From the NCBI RefSeq assembly GCF_050947875.1, contig NC_134573.1, forward strand, positions 35,403,115 to 35,467,114: a stretch of 64,000 nucleotides of DNA, given 5' to 3'. Position 1 is the first letter of the stretch, and each line of letters starts with the position of its first letter. Source of the DNA: Dermacentor variabilis. Lineage: Eukaryota; Arthropoda; Arachnida; Ixodida; Ixodidae. Under the pieces are notes generated by a model. It was not told the DNA's origin. It saw only the letters and a program-made list of their open reading frames with translations, and did not search any database. Below are positions 1 through 14,258 of this stretch, in pieces. Both the position numbers and the translations under genes were made by a program.

Positions 1-696
1 CTGTCACGCGACATCACGAAACCGCGAAAAGTCACCGCTTAAAAGTGACGTGTAAGCGTTAAAGATGCATTATTATGCCGAACAAAACTTTTTTTTTTCT
101 AAATCGCCGTATGGTGGCCCGTTCCGAAAGAAATAAGATGGCTGCCTCCGATCGTTCAGGCACTGGCTACTCGTAGCTGCCGGAAAGCCTGGGTTTATTG
201 CGCACAATAAAACTTCTTGCGTGGCCGTGTAAAGTTTTCAAGCGCTTTCGGCACGTTTACAGCCTCGCTCTGCCAACTCTTCTTTGCTGAGGATCCCTTT
301 TAGCGGAATTCTTAACCTTCCGTTGCATGCTGCCGCGATTTTCGACTTGCAACCTCAAGCCAAGTAAGGAAAAGTGGACAATAGCAGACGCCGGAACCAC
401 CCTCTTCATACGTTTATCGACTTTCAGTGCAAAGGCTCGGCCCCATGGAATCCCTCTCCACTTGAGCGTGCTCCTCGCCTCTTGTCAGCCAATTACATAA
501 TATAAGCCGCTCAATGTATGCAATGTTATTCGTTTCTAAAGCAAACAAAAGTGAGCTATAACCGAGGAGAGCGTTTGATTGGTCTGTTCAGACAACCCTG
601 CGGGTGATTGCCCGATGCTTGCGTCGGCGGTTACGCAAGTTTGACATCAGGAGATTGGAATAAAAACATATTGGAATCGTTTTATGTTATAGGCCC
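1..696. mobile_element. MITE-A copy 1, left end cut by window edge
   Basis: This non-coding repeat aligns along most of its length with 46190-46898, for example in the shared stretches around 'CTGTCACGCGAC' and 'TATTATTATGCCGAACAAAA'. Its right end, near 655-696, has the same terminal sequence as the complete copy at 45915-46898, namely 'TTGGAAT' followed by a 'GTTATAGGCCC' terminus. The left terminus lies outside the window. It abuts decayed Ty3 integrase sequence, as the second copy does, but at a different place in the integrase. No transposase reading frame is visible, so it is non-autonomous. Confidence 0.75.
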
Positions 697-697
697 T

Positions 698-1500
698 TGC
701 TTTAGTATCGTGGACGCTCTTGCCTTGGGGACGACCTACGTTCTGCAAGGGATGAGCGTTGCGGGACAATGGGTCGACGACGTCGTTGCTTTTCCTGCGA
801 AGCGGTAAATCGCAGGCGGGAAATATGGCGTGCTTCTATAGCTACGAAAACGGTGTCATGGGCGTATTCTGACATGTCAAGAACGGTTGGATGGAGTGTG
901 TCAAATGGCAGCGTGGCATTTCTCCCGTAGAAGAGATAAAACTCAAACACATGCATAGACAAGTCGGGAGGAATTATAGGCAAATATTACGAAAGGCGGA
1001 GCGACGTCCCAGTCACGATGGTCGGCAGAAACATACATAGCAAGCTTGTCTTTGATAATTTTATGAAAACCATTTTATTAAAATATTCCATTGAGAATAG
1101 TAAGACAATTCAAGCTGTTGGTCTGACGGTGGCACACCGTTGTCAACTTGTGAATTGTAAGTGAAGAGTGCAAGAAATCCTGGACAACCTTTGATTTTAC
1201 ATAGTGGCCCCAGTCTGTGAGGAGCTGTCGAGGAGAGCCGTGGTGACGTATAACGTCTTCAAGGAAAAACTCGGCGACGTCTGTTATACAGCTGGTTGGG
1301 AGAGCCCGAGTGATCGCGTACCGGGTCGCGTAGTCGGTATACCGACTGCTATCCACATATTTCCGCTGGAAGAGACCGGGAAAGGGCCACGAAGGTCAAG
1401 ACCCACCCTGAAGAATGGCACCGACGGTACATCAAGGTGTTGAAGGCGACCTGCTGGGAGTAATGCTGCTTTCTTGTGGCTTTGGCATTATTTACAGGAA
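698..1500 (-). pseudogene. Decayed Ty3/gypsy integrase fragment
   Basis: Three minus-strand frames carry pieces of one Ty3 integrase. About 1350-1460 reads like the region around the first catalytic Asp ('VGxDLxGPFP' in relatives). About 1078-1350 reads 'RYAITRALPTSCITDVAEF' and 'HHGSPRQLLTDWG', the second Asp region with R-to-W damage. About 700-983 holds the post-catalytic 'FYLFYGRNATLPFDTL' stretch. Frameshifts separate the pieces. The closest relative in the window is the Gypsy-C integrase at 46900-47880. It is a dead remnant with no LTR visible on either side. Confidence 0.75.
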
Positions 1501-1553
1501 GCGACCTGACAGCAGATGGAACGGTAAATACCGGGCCGAAAGAAGTGATACCG

Positions 1554-1596
1554 AACACACTCATACGTTGGGGTCTCTCCAACGTATGAGTGTGTT
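1554..1596. repeat. Perfect 18-bp inverted repeat (hairpin)
   Basis: The arm AACACACTCATACGTTGG at 1554-1571 is matched exactly by its reverse complement at 1579-1596, leaving a 7-nt spacer. No T-run follows, and no gene lies next to it. It may be a foldback left by an element end. Confidence 0.85.
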
Positions 1597-4083
<2,487 letters not shown>

Positions 4084-6949
4084 CTAAGCATGCAGTGTAA
4101 ATACAAACAATGTTTGACTTTCATGCCTCACTCGGAATGCTGTCACAACATCTACGAAAAAAAGAATGGTATGTGATGTAGCTGTGCAGCTTGCCACCTT
4201 TTCTCATTACAGAATGATGTGAACGCGCGCAAGCACAATCTTTTTTTCTGACGTCTGCCCGCTTGAGAGACCACATTGAAATAAAGAAAGGTCAGCAGAA
4301 ATGAAGCACGTCCGGCCGGCTGCCCAGCCGCACCAGAGACATTTCTGAAGTCAGCTCGAAGAAAGCACATTCGTGGATTTCTCAAATAGTGGTGATGCAC
4401 TGCAACATGGGGTTGTGCTTTCTCGCTCTTTGGACCGCCACCCTGGAGACGGTCAAGCCGGACACGCCTGCCGGCCCGCAGGAGCCACGTCAAGGTGAAA
4501 TAGACAGCTTTGCGTTAACATTATTTCGCTCAATCAGGGTCAACCATCGCCTTAGGCTGTTCACCTCTCTCTCTCGCTCTCTGTGACAATAATAAATGAT
4601 GTGACTCTCGAAGGCACGCCCAGCAGATGACAAACATTGCGAGCTGTCGAGCGCTTTGTCGCAATCTGATACTCGTATTTCTCATGTTATTTGCATAAAC
4701 CTTCAATCCATTTCGCACTTCTTCCTACACAGGGTAGAGAAGCCACTCCTTACACGAGGTTATCCATTTCCCTCTGCAGCCCTGTTCTTTTATTTGCCTC
4801 TATTTCTACATAATGACTTCCCAGCTGCAGTATGAGAACATTTTGGTCAGTGGTAAAGCGCTGCGCTATACACAGGTGAAGGGTAAAGTGCACTATGGGG
4901 AAAATAAGACACCAAGATGAGCCGTGAAGGAATTCTCGAGCGCCAGTGAATATTCCATCTAACCTCCTTTCATATATATGTTTCGCTTTAACGTGTTGTA
5001 CTGCGTTTCACTGCGTATTTATTTATTTGCGCCTGTCCTTTGTTTTGTTTCTCCACATCTACAATAGCCTCATTAAGGGATTCAGTATCTGAAAGTAAAA
5101 AAGTAGCCAAACTTTGACATGAACATAGTACTTGCATAAAGTACATATCACGTTGTGTAAAACGTAAACCAAAGTGAAAAAGTGACTGCGATAAAAAACA
5201 CACTCTTTTCTGTTGCCGTTATTTTTGCTCACTTTGGTTTGTGCCGCGACACATCATTATAAGTATGACACAACCATCCCAGCAACAAGTAATAAATACG
5301 GACCCGAAACATTGTATGATACTCAAGTGGACTGAGTATGGTTATTTGCCGAAAGATAACCTTCCACGGATGAACCTAACACAGTTTAATCTTGAGGAGC
5401 ACTTTACAAATGCGCCTAACTGCAGCCTTTTACACCTAGGTGCAGAAATAAGCCGAGTCTATTTTCAATCGAGGTAGTTAATCTTTGGTATTAAACTTGC
5501 TTTGCAGTAATTGCTCCTAGCACATTCCAGAGAATAATTATCACCCAGAGGAGAAAATACACGTTAATAATTTACAATTCATTGCTTTCTGAATAACAAG
5601 GATCTTCGTCTACATTATCAATTTGATTTCACAGTGGAGGCGTATGATATATGACCAAATCTCTTTCAAAAAATCAAGTTGGCAGAATGCAATCTTTAGT
5701 GAAAGAGCCTATAGCGGCTCTGCCGTTCGTCTTCATGGAAAGGGGTAACCTGTATATTCTACACAGCGCAAGGCAATGGTCTTCAGTGGTCTGAAAAGGA
5801 CGCCGCACGCCACGGGAACTGTGGATGAAGGGGTTGGTGCGTTCGCTTTAAGCTTTTAGCTCCACGTTTGTGCCGAGTGTATGGGCACACAAAGACCTGA
5901 AATTCCGTTATCGAGTTAGGTCCATCCGGTTGGCTCAGTGACAGAAATCTGGCCCTCTGACGAACGAAAGTTATAGCAGGCTTATCTGAAGTTTACATTA
6001 TGGTACCAGTGTGGCCGTTTGGAGGTTGCTGTAACAGTATGGAGATACACTGGGACCCTGACTGAGGGAACACGCACGTAAGGAACTGTACCCTCGTAAC
6101 TTGAGCCAAACATTAGGAACATGCAAGTGCCACCAAGATGGACCGAAGCAAAGTAATGTTGTTTGCCGTCGTTCGGATATTATTTTTTGGATTCCGCCTA
6201 ATCCTGTAGTTAATCTTAATTATTCAACTTCTCAAATATTATAGTAAGATGAAAAGTGTCAATGAGAAGATTGTAGAGCAAGATGAAAAACCCTCGATAC
6301 GGTTCTCCGTTGGTCTATATGCGCTACACAAAAGTGTTTTTCGAAGCATGAGAGAAGCCCGCGAGAACAAAGTACCTCGAGCGGTCTGTGCCGCGGCGAT
6401 CTTTTGTGTATTCGCGGGCTTTTCAAGCTTGGAAAAACGGCTGCCTCGCTGGTGATTTCCTTGTCTTATTCGTTTCTCTAACAAGAGTTGGCAAGTGTGG
6501 GCGCCATGGAAAGAAAAATTATAGCGGCACGTTAAAGTCATTTTCGGAGGTCGCATTTGTATGCGAAGGCCGTCTGCCGCACTATTCACGCATGCGCTGA
6601 AACGATGGATGTTCATATAGTTTAAGCTCATGTGTACAATATTTTCTTCGTAAGCTCGATTTCTTATCATTGAGATATGTGCGGAGTTCGCCATCTGCAT
6701 TTCTATATCTCCGTTAGTCGTCCTTGATGCTCACATTTCCCCTCTCGAATTTTCTATCGTCACGAAACATAGACTAGACAGGCCATTTACGGCTCAGAAC
6801 TCATTACCTTCTGTCGCGCCTCTCCTAATCGTAGTTGTGTTTTGGTCTTAAACTTCATTGATTATGACGACTCAATCAAATATGCGAGTTTATTACCACA
6901 ACCTGACCCGTTTCTACGCATTTGAAGATTCTTTAGGGTTGCCATGTGA
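4084..6949. other. No recognised gene or repeat
   Basis: I see no conserved protein motif, LTR, terminal inverted repeat or SINE box here. The longest frames (6239-6700 minus and 5241-5477 plus) have no family resemblance that I can name. Confidence 0.5.
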
Positions 6950-7846
6950 CTACTCCAACTAAAAGAGTGTTGAGAGAAGTGGTTCTTGTGGGGAAGGAGG
7001 AAAGCCTAGCACTGTTTTCTGCAACCCATGCGGGAGCACGGTTCAGCGCCAGCAAGGTGGAGGAGATGGGATTAAAAGAGAGAGAGGGTAGGAGAGAGAA
7101 AGGAAGCGAAGTAGTGGCGGATCAGGAGGCCCGAGGTGGTCGTATGGTGGTTAGCCCATCCGTCTTTGTAGACATGTACTATAGTCTCGCCGAGAGCCCC
7201 GACGAGTCGAGGTACACGACGACACTTAGGAAGGCTGGTAGCTGATTACGACAGGGAAAGAGGATATCTTCCTGTCGTGAACATGGGAGCCCCAGATGGT
7301 GGAACTCTTGCAGAAGTCGGCCGCAGTCCTGCAGGTGAGCAGTGCAGACCAGCAGAAGGTGCTCCAGAGTCTCTGGTTCACCACAGGAGGCATAGGCTGG
7401 CGAGGTGGCTTCCCAAGGCGGTGCCGGCAGGCTGCCGTCGAGTAGCAGCCAACTCGCAGTCGGAGCAGCAACGAGGCATCCTTTCGTAGGAGGCCGTGCT
7501 GTGGAAGAGGCCGTGGAGGCCGGCCCAGGGATACCCGTTTGTCCGGATGGCAGGCGATGATGTGCCGGCGCAGCCTGTGTCTCGAGAAGTCTGCGGCCGT
7601 TACGGCAGGGCTGAGGGGGACGCTTGAGTGGTGGGCCCTTTTTGCAAGAGTGTCCGCCTCTTCATTGCCCGGGATCCCCATGAGTGCCGGTAGCCAATGC
7701 AGAGATACTGAGCATCCTGCGTCCTGAAGGGCCGTCAGCGTTGACGTCAGCTTAAAAACACTGGCTATCACTCTCAAACCCTTAAAGTACCAGGCCTCAC
7801 CATTGCTTTTTTGTTTCTGTAAATATTGATGGGGGCTGAGATTCAA
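6950..7846 (-). pseudogene. 3' end of an I-like LINE (RNase H domain plus 3' UTR)
   Basis: The minus-strand frame 7846-7226 (206 codons) carries the C-terminal part of a LINE-type RNase H. The motif 'GIPGNEEADTLAKRAH' at about residues 57-72 is the family's conserved GIxGNExAD block. The usual His of the preceding 'WLPxHxG' is missing here ('WLPALMG'), so the domain is damaged. The tail has the Cys/His-containing stretch common after RNase H in I-clade LINEs. The sequence from about 7225 down to 6950 looks like the 3' UTR and shares a block with 28215-28290. The endonuclease and reverse transcriptase are absent, as expected of a 5'-truncated copy. Confidence 0.7.
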
Positions 7847-7850
7847 TTAA

Positions 7851-8470
7851 ACGGGCTTAGAGCGCCTCATGGCAATAAGTGACGGCAGGAAGTACAGCGC
7901 ATGCCAGCGTTATCCTCTTTGCGGGCACGTCCCAGTATTCACGCCTGTTCTTTACTGTTTTTTTTGTCGTTCTACCACTGGTGCCCTGTATTATCTGCTG
8001 TGCCGGCACCGCATTTCCGAATGCACGCACTATATAGGCGCGCGTGGTTTTAAATTTCACGGTAGGTAAAAAGTAACTTCAACGATTTTTGTCCTGTACG
8101 AAAACAACGCTGTCGCGATTATCATTAAGTTTTCGGAAGAAATAGAGGGGAGGAATTTCTAAAACCTAATAATTTGGTTTGCCCGACAACCCCTTTCGCA
8201 GTAAGTAAATCAGGCCGCCATGTGTTTTCATGCCTTCGGGGTATGCTAAAATGCCTGCTTGTGAGCGTAAATTGTACAAATATTGAGTAATGGAATGGAA
8301 AACAACTGCACAAACTATATACGTATAATTTCCTTTCAAAAGAGTTCTGGTCTTGTGCTGTTCGACGGGAATCGCGTTGTGACAGGTTTCGCCGTTCCTT
8401 TGAGGGAACAGACAGTTAACTGCTCGTGCATAGGGCATCATCCGTGTGCAAAGTACGTGTGAGACGTCAC
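7851..8470. other. No recognised gene; 3' flank of the exon at 8471-8635
   Basis: If the exon at 8471-8635 is terminal, its 3' UTR would run into this stretch on the minus strand. I do not see an unambiguous AATAAA close downstream on that strand, and nothing else here is recognisable. Confidence 0.4.
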
Positions 8471-8635
8471 TTAGGCGACGTCTGCAACGGCTGTCGCTTG
8501 TAATTCCGCTTCCGCTTCCTCTTCTTCTTCTTTTTCCACCTCGAGTTTCAGTTGCACCTTGTTCGCCTGCTGAGCCAGCAGCTCGTGGATCAGGTAGCCA
8601 AAGCAGAACAGCAACGAGGCGGCCCAGAAGGTATT
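8471..8635 (-). CDS. Terminal coding exon of an unidentified membrane protein
   Basis: On the minus strand a pyrimidine-containing acceptor ending in TGCAG is followed by an open frame of 54 codons and a TAA stop at 8473-8471. It begins with a hydrophobic segment ('FWAASLLFCFGYLIHELL') long enough to cross a membrane. A basic/polar stretch and an acidic Glu-rich tail (about residues 33-44) then end in a small-residue C-terminus. Codon use is GC-rich at third positions, unlike the A/T-rich flanks, which supports real coding. It starts in phase 0. Upstream exons would lie at higher coordinates. I do not recognise the family. The exon at 58301-58459 ends in phase 0 and could precede it, but no evidence joins them. 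Confidence 0.55.
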   Translation of the reverse strand, partial: NTFWAASLLFCFGYLIHELLAQQANKVQLKLEVEKEEEEEAEAELQATAVADVA

Positions 8636-9289
8636 CTGCATATACACGTTAGCGAGGCGTTAAATGTGCACTTTCTTTATGGGCAAGTTCGTAAGAATTT
8701 ATTCTGTAAGTAGCTTGAGGAAGGGAGGGGGGTAGCATTCTTGTCACACTAGACTACTCTTGTACAGGTCACCAAACAGCCCTCACTTCGAAACCATCGA
8801 ATTTCCTTGATTGTTCAAGATTACAACTTTTATTGGCGCAATGACATTGTTGGCTGCAGAGCACTATGACTATATGCTTTCTTAGTGCTTCCTTGGTCCG
8901 GTAATTCCTTTCATAAATTGAGCAGCTAGGCCGGCCTATTTTACGTTCGTTCGTGCACAGAAAAGAATAGCGCAATGCATACGTATTTTGGTTTCAAGAT
9001 TTCCTCATACACAGGTAATAATATTTCAGAATAGATCTTAGCAGATTAACTAGGTGTAGCCATGACCTCTATTTGGGTATGGGCCCGAATAAACAGCATA
9101 TTTGATCAGGTCTTCTATCAACTGCACGCACAATCACCTTATGGTGGCTTTATTTGACTAGTATATTTACAGCAAGAAGAAGAGTTAATTTGATATAAAC
9201 GTGTATGAAAGCATTTGTCGACATCTGCACATCGAACAGACAGAGTTTCTTGCGTTTCCACACCAGAATGGGTGCAAACTCAAGGACAC

Positions 9290-9610
9290 ATTATCACGTG
9301 ACAACACACAGTGAGACAACTCTGCACGCTAAGGAAAATGTTAACCTTAAAGGTCTTTTTTCGTGTCTATAACTCATCCGGTTACATCTTTAGAGAAGCG
9401 TGTTTTAGATAACACACCCATATGAAAGGTTGTTTAGTTAGAATTACGCACTTTTCACCAATGGGTGTTAACTCAGAGTCACACCTTTTTCGCTCAGTGG
9501 GTATTTTGTCAGAATTTTACCCTAGGTGTATAAACGTTCTTTACGGACATACGCCCTTCTTTATTAAGGGTGCATTATACTGACTTCTACCCTTTCATAA
9601 AAGTTCTGTA
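9290..9610. repeat. Degenerate tandem satellite
   Basis: Diverged units recur with blocks such as 'AGTTAGAATTACGCACTTTT', 'ATGGGTGTTAACTC', 'CAGTGGGTATTTTGTCAGAA' and 'AAGGGTGCATTATACTGAC', roughly every 50-60 bp. The alternation of 'ACCCTT'-like and 'AAGGGTG'-like blocks suggests an old satellite. Boundaries are approximate. Confidence 0.5.
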
Positions 9611-12261
9611 TGCATGTGTCCAGCATAAAATACCTACGAATTTGCACGCAGTTGACAGAAGCAGTGCATATATCGCTACACAGGTGCCTGATTTATTGAT
9701 GACCGCCTTTACATAGCTAGTGATGACACTAGTATACTGCGGGCAAATAGAATTCTTCTACGTGGAATGGACAAACAAAAGTGTGCTTTCAAATGCATGC
9801 AGAAAATATTTATTTCACTCCGTTATGAAAATTACAAACAAATACACAGCGATATATACAGGCAAAGGGCATGGGCGTATCTACCCGGGAGGGGGGGGGG
9901 AGCGGGGGGGGGGGCATTTGAGTGCCCTAACGCAGACGTGGGGGGCAAAGTATGCCATTTGCTCAACTGCACTTTTCAAAACCGGAAATAACGCGCCTAG
10001 AGTCGCGATCAAGGTCTCTCGAGTTTACAGAAAGCCGCAAAAAGCACACTGAGGGGAGTTTTGGTCCTTCCACCAGCTGCACGCGGAGCCCCGGCCACAG
10101 TGTTTCTTCAGGGCACTAATCCTCTGTATGTATATAGCACACACGGTCTACTCAATTCCAGCTGGTAAATCTCCCACATCGGCAGTGGCCCTTCAAGACA
10201 TTTACCAAGGCACTGATTCGAGCTAGTGGGTCTGTCATACTGGGAACCTAGTGCATTTTAGGCCCCCTGTAGCTTCAAGGCTGCTTGCATTCATTTGGCC
10301 GTAAAATGTTTTTTCGCGATGAAGCAAGAGGCAGACCAAATGTTCGCTTTCTGCTGCGAGCGCTCTACATCGCGCACGCATTGCGTCATCGAGTGAAATA
10401 TTTATATTTGCCTGTGCGCCCGTAATACCTCACTTGTCAAAGGCGAATCTACTGAGAAGGGGGGCATGCCTTCCCGACAGTCACAGGAAGGACAAACTAA
10501 GCCACTTGCCTGCCGCCTTCCGCCCCCACGTACTTTGGCAGCGGGCACTGCCAGCTGCACACTGGCAAATTCAACAAAACAGCTGATGACAAGCTTTCTC
10601 TCAGAATTGGGCTCCCATAACTACGATTTATTAATTGCGCATACTTTGCTTGGGCAGCTAGGATGGTCTTTGGGCCAAACCGCCATGTGGTGTAACAGAT
10701 GACGCTCAGCCGGCCGCTAAAAGCCGCTAAGAGTACGATATGCCACGGTGCGGGCCGCCTGCGGACGCACCATGCAAATGGGCAGCCTGAGACAAGTTTA
10801 ACCTACAATCCATTGCATCATCCAGCGTTTGCTGGGGCCGTTTAACCTAGCAATCTTTCCAAACACAAAATCAGATTTGCTTTCATAATTTACCTGTATA
10901 TTTCATCAGTGTTGCCATTTTAGCGATCTTGTTGTTAGATTTAGTGACCTTTTTTTCTGTTCGGGATAAAGTCTTATTTTGTCTTCAGCGACATTTTTAG
11001 TCACCTAAATGAGCAATTTGCGATATTTTACCGACTTACAAGATAGAAAAGTTGCTTCAAAGCTGGCGTTCTAGAACGCAGTTTGTTATTCAAGAGGTAC
11101 ATGTAAACGAACGAAACTCGTTGGACGAAGCATAGGCTCTGTTACTACTTAAGAACGGTTGCCTTCACACTGGTAGCCTTCACAGGCTGATTGTGCTTCA
11201 CAACACGGTAGTCATCATAATAGGATTCACACTGTACTCCCAAAATTAGTCTTTCTTTATTATTCACAAGGCCTATTTGAACGCTGTGGTTTCAGTGGTG
11301 TCACAGAATGCATTTGATTGGTGGGCGCGCTCAAGCATATCAATAAGCTAATTTACTAAAGCAAAATGGAACAAACGTTGTTTTGAGATTTATAACACAG
11401 CAGATGAATGAGGCTTTTCGACTGCATAAAAAAGGCGTAAATATCCGAACAGCTGAGCCCGCTTCCGCACGTATGGACAAGTTGTTTCTGCACTCACGGT
11501 TCTCGGACCTCTCGGACCAATCAGTACTTCAGGCGGCTTTTAGGGAGACCACGGGCAAAAATGTGGTAGCTGACATGTGTGAAGCTTGGGCAAATGTCAT
11601 CGCTGTATTAGCAATAGGCGGTTAAGTGCGTTCCGCAGAATTTACTTCTGCTACCACGAATGTGGAACGGAAAAATTTTGGGTTAATGTAGACTAAATGC
11701 AGGCCCAAGTAAGGAAAACTACGTTATTTGTGTTCTTTTGAATCGTACCGTATTTGTAACCTTGCTATCTGATCGTAACGAAAGGTTAAGCTTTCATTAT
11801 TAGATATGTAAATGTTAGAGGTGGGCGAATATTGACTTTTTCGAATACCGAATAAACAAATGCAGAGGCACAAGTTTTCAACTGAAATAATTATTCCGGT
11901 ACAATTAGACAACACACTGGTACTGAATAGACGGTCAGCTATCACCAGAAATTAGGATCGTTTTAAGCACAAGATTACTTCAGCTGTTGTCAAAAGAAGT
12001 GCTCGAGAGCTTCAGAGCCTGGTCGCCAACAAGCTTTTCAAGAATGACAGGCTGCTGTATGGCTAGCTTTTCAAAAGCGCTAAATAAATAATTGCTGAAA
12101 ATATATATGAAATTACAGAAAATGGAAAAGAAAAAGATAATGGAGTATCGGTGGGCCGTAGACAAAATACAGAGTCTATTACAAGGAAATCAACACTCGC
12201 TGTAACATAACACATAAATATGCTACATGAATAGACAGCAAGAAAAACTGAACGGTAAACC
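9611..12261. other. Unassigned sequence with one G-rich run
   Basis: The only clear feature is a run of guanines at 9888-9914, interrupted by AGC, which could form a G-quadruplex. No motif-bearing frame, LTR or SINE was found in the remainder. Confidence 0.5.
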
Positions 12262-12600
12262 AGAAGCAAAACTTAGCGATTGTCGTGTAATGTAAGAGAA
12301 AAGGAACCGAGGGACTCGATTTATTGTTAGTCACAACCATATAAAGCGAAGAGATAAGGAAGAAAAAGAATGCATATAAGAAAATACCTCCAGTTTATGA
12401 CTGAAATGTAAAAATGAGAAGCTAAAGGGAAATGGAAGAAAAGAAAAATAACCTGCACACGGTGGGAGCCGAACCCACAACCTCCGCATTATACAAGCTT
12501 TGCACTGCCAGTTGTGCGGCAGTTCGCACGTGCACATTCTTGGATATTTTGTAATGTGCACAATATCTAACCCAAGGAGTGTTAGGCAGCGCTACACTTT
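12262..12600 (-). mobile_element. tRNA-derived SINE (second family), copy 1
   Basis: Read on the minus strand, about 12500-12450 contains a tRNA-like B box/T-arm ('GTGGGTTCGGCTCCCACC'). Upstream is the block 'GTAGCGCTGCCTAACACTCC' at about 12596-12577. Downstream comes an A/T-rich tail with 'CATTTCCCTTTAGCTTCTC'-type sequence. The copy at 56104-56460 has the same organisation and orientation. This arrangement is common in tick genomes. Ends are approximate and I could not define target duplications. Confidence 0.65.
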
Positions 12601-12865
12601 CACCACAACATCGACAAGGAAACTGCATTACCCATTTGGTTTCTGCGTTGCTTCAAAAATCTTTGTCGTTCTCTTCAGTTTCCGTTTATTATTCTTCAAA
12701 TACAATGAAGTGGTAAGAGACAATGTACTTCTGATATTCGGGATGCTTTGTTCAGCAGGCAGAGAACAGTAACCTGACTTTAACAGTGGGTTGTTGCGAA
12801 GTATTTGGTTAGCTTTCATAATTGAGAGTGCCGAAAAGTTCATTTACGAATAGGAATAAAATATT

Positions 12866-13098
12866 TAAATTAAATTATGGAGTTTTACGTGACAAAAGCC
12901 CTCTCTGATTATGAGGCGCGCCGTAGCAGAGGACTTCGGAAATTTCTACCCCCTGGGGTTCTTTAAAGTGCACCTAAATCTAAGTACACGGGTGTTTTTG
13001 CAGATCGCCCTCATCGAAAGTGGCCGCCGGGGCCGGCGTTCGATCCCGTGACCTCCTGCTGAACAGCCCATCATAGCCTTTCAGCAACAACGGCGGGC
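12866..13098 (-). mobile_element. Ruka-type tRNA-related SINE, copy 1
   Basis: On the minus strand this reads from 'GCCCGCCGTTGTTGCTGAAAG' (A box region) through a B box near 13048 ('GGGATCGAACGCC'), then 'CGTGTACTTAGATTTAGGTG' and 'CTCATAATCAGAGAGGG' to a 'CCATAATTTAA' end. The 11-bp direct repeat AATAAAATATT at 12855-12865 and 13099-13109 flanks it as a target duplication. The same consensus occurs at 55629-55864, where it is better preserved. Confidence 0.85.
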
Positions 13099-13109
13099 AA
13101 TAAAATATT

Positions 13110-14071
13110 ACACACAGACTACTTGTGTTGAACTTTGAATATCCATCCACCCTATAGTGAATACATCTGTAAAGTCGTCTATACCCTCCTAGTAAATTTA
13201 CTGTTATCCTTCACCTGCACGGACATTAGTCAAACACGAAACCTCTAGATAAGTGACTTGCTTCACGTTAGCTTATGTTAGAGTGCTCCAAGGCATCCAT
13301 GTTCTTAATATACATTTGACAATTTTAACAGTAATTCTAGTGACATTTTTGGCCTGACTTCAGCGATACGCTTCAGAAAACGTCGGCAGGACTCGACTAC
13401 AGTGGTTCATCGCGTGTGATTGAAAACCACATCTGTCAATGGCAAAGATAACTTCTGCTGACGCATTTTTCAGCCTTTGTTATTGCTATGGTAATCGCGT
13501 AATACTCAAGGGAGGCGTTCCTTTGCTCCACTCAGACAATGTTCCGCCTAGTCAATAACATGAACTTATGTATAGCCTTCAATCAATATTTTACAAAAAA
13601 ATCACTCTCTATAACACATCGCATCAAAAAGAACAAGTAATTGTTTTCTGGTATTTGACCACTGAAGCGGCATCTGCATAACCCCCGGCCCACCCGTGCG
13701 GCACCCCGGCTCACTCCGCTTCCCTTGGCGGGAGCCCTCTGTGTCAGGCTTTGTGGAAGAACATATGGAAAACGAACGCGTACTGCAGAAGTCAAGAGCA
13801 AAATTGCACACATGTTTAAAGCAGCGGGCCTTCCGTTGTTAGCGTGGCACCATGCCGACAAGGTTGCGGCGCCAGAGTGACCCCAAGCGGCATGTACTGC
13901 AAAGATCAGTTGTGAAACCGAAACACTTCCTTATATTTACCAAATAAAAGTTTTTTGGATGATCCTGTTGTATTAAAAACAAATGCGCTAAGCGATAATC
14001 ATTTGGCGACAATACGGCCGGGTTCCAGCCTTGGTCCAGCCTGGGTCACTACAGTCTCTCCCTCTGTCTCC

Positions 14072-14072
<1 letters not shown>
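13110..14072. other. No recognised gene or repeat
   Basis: No motif-bearing frame was found. A locally GC-rich patch at 13675-13740 encodes nothing recognisable. Confidence 0.45.

Positions 14073-14115
<43 letters not shown>
14073..14115. repeat. (TA)n tract at the 5' junction of Gypsy-A
   Basis: Uninterrupted TA dinucleotides end exactly where the LTR sequence TGTAAGG begins. The matching TA sequence reappears as TATA at 24775-24778 after the 3' LTR, so Gypsy-A inserted into this tract. Confidence 0.95.
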
Positions 14116-14118
<3 letters not shown>

Positions 14119-14258
14119 AAGGAAGATGACGAACGTGCGCACAGAGTCAGCCGCATCGGCAGCACCAAGCGCGCAGCAGAGGCTCGAGTTCGGGAAATGC
14201 TCGGTGCATCCCATGCAGGACCGGCGGTCGCTACGAATCCCAATAAATCTCCTTTTAA
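14116..14258 (+). repeat. 5' LTR of Gypsy-A
   Basis: It starts TGTAAGGAAGATGACG, has an AATAAA signal at 14242-14247, and matches 24633-24774 with few differences apart from a short insertion around 'ATGCAG'. A TGG-containing sequence (AGTAGTGGAGCC) follows at the primer-binding position. Confidence 0.9.

Noticed and set aside
5241..5477. 78-codon plus-strand frame with an early Met
   Set aside because: No recognisable domain, splice support or composition shift, so a chance frame is as likely.
5930..5990. SINE A-box-like GTTGGCTCAGTGACAG
   Set aside because: No matching B box or SINE body follows at the expected distance.
9888..9914. G-rich run as a regulatory quadruplex
   Set aside because: The run exists, but there is no gene context or second run pattern to support a regulatory role.
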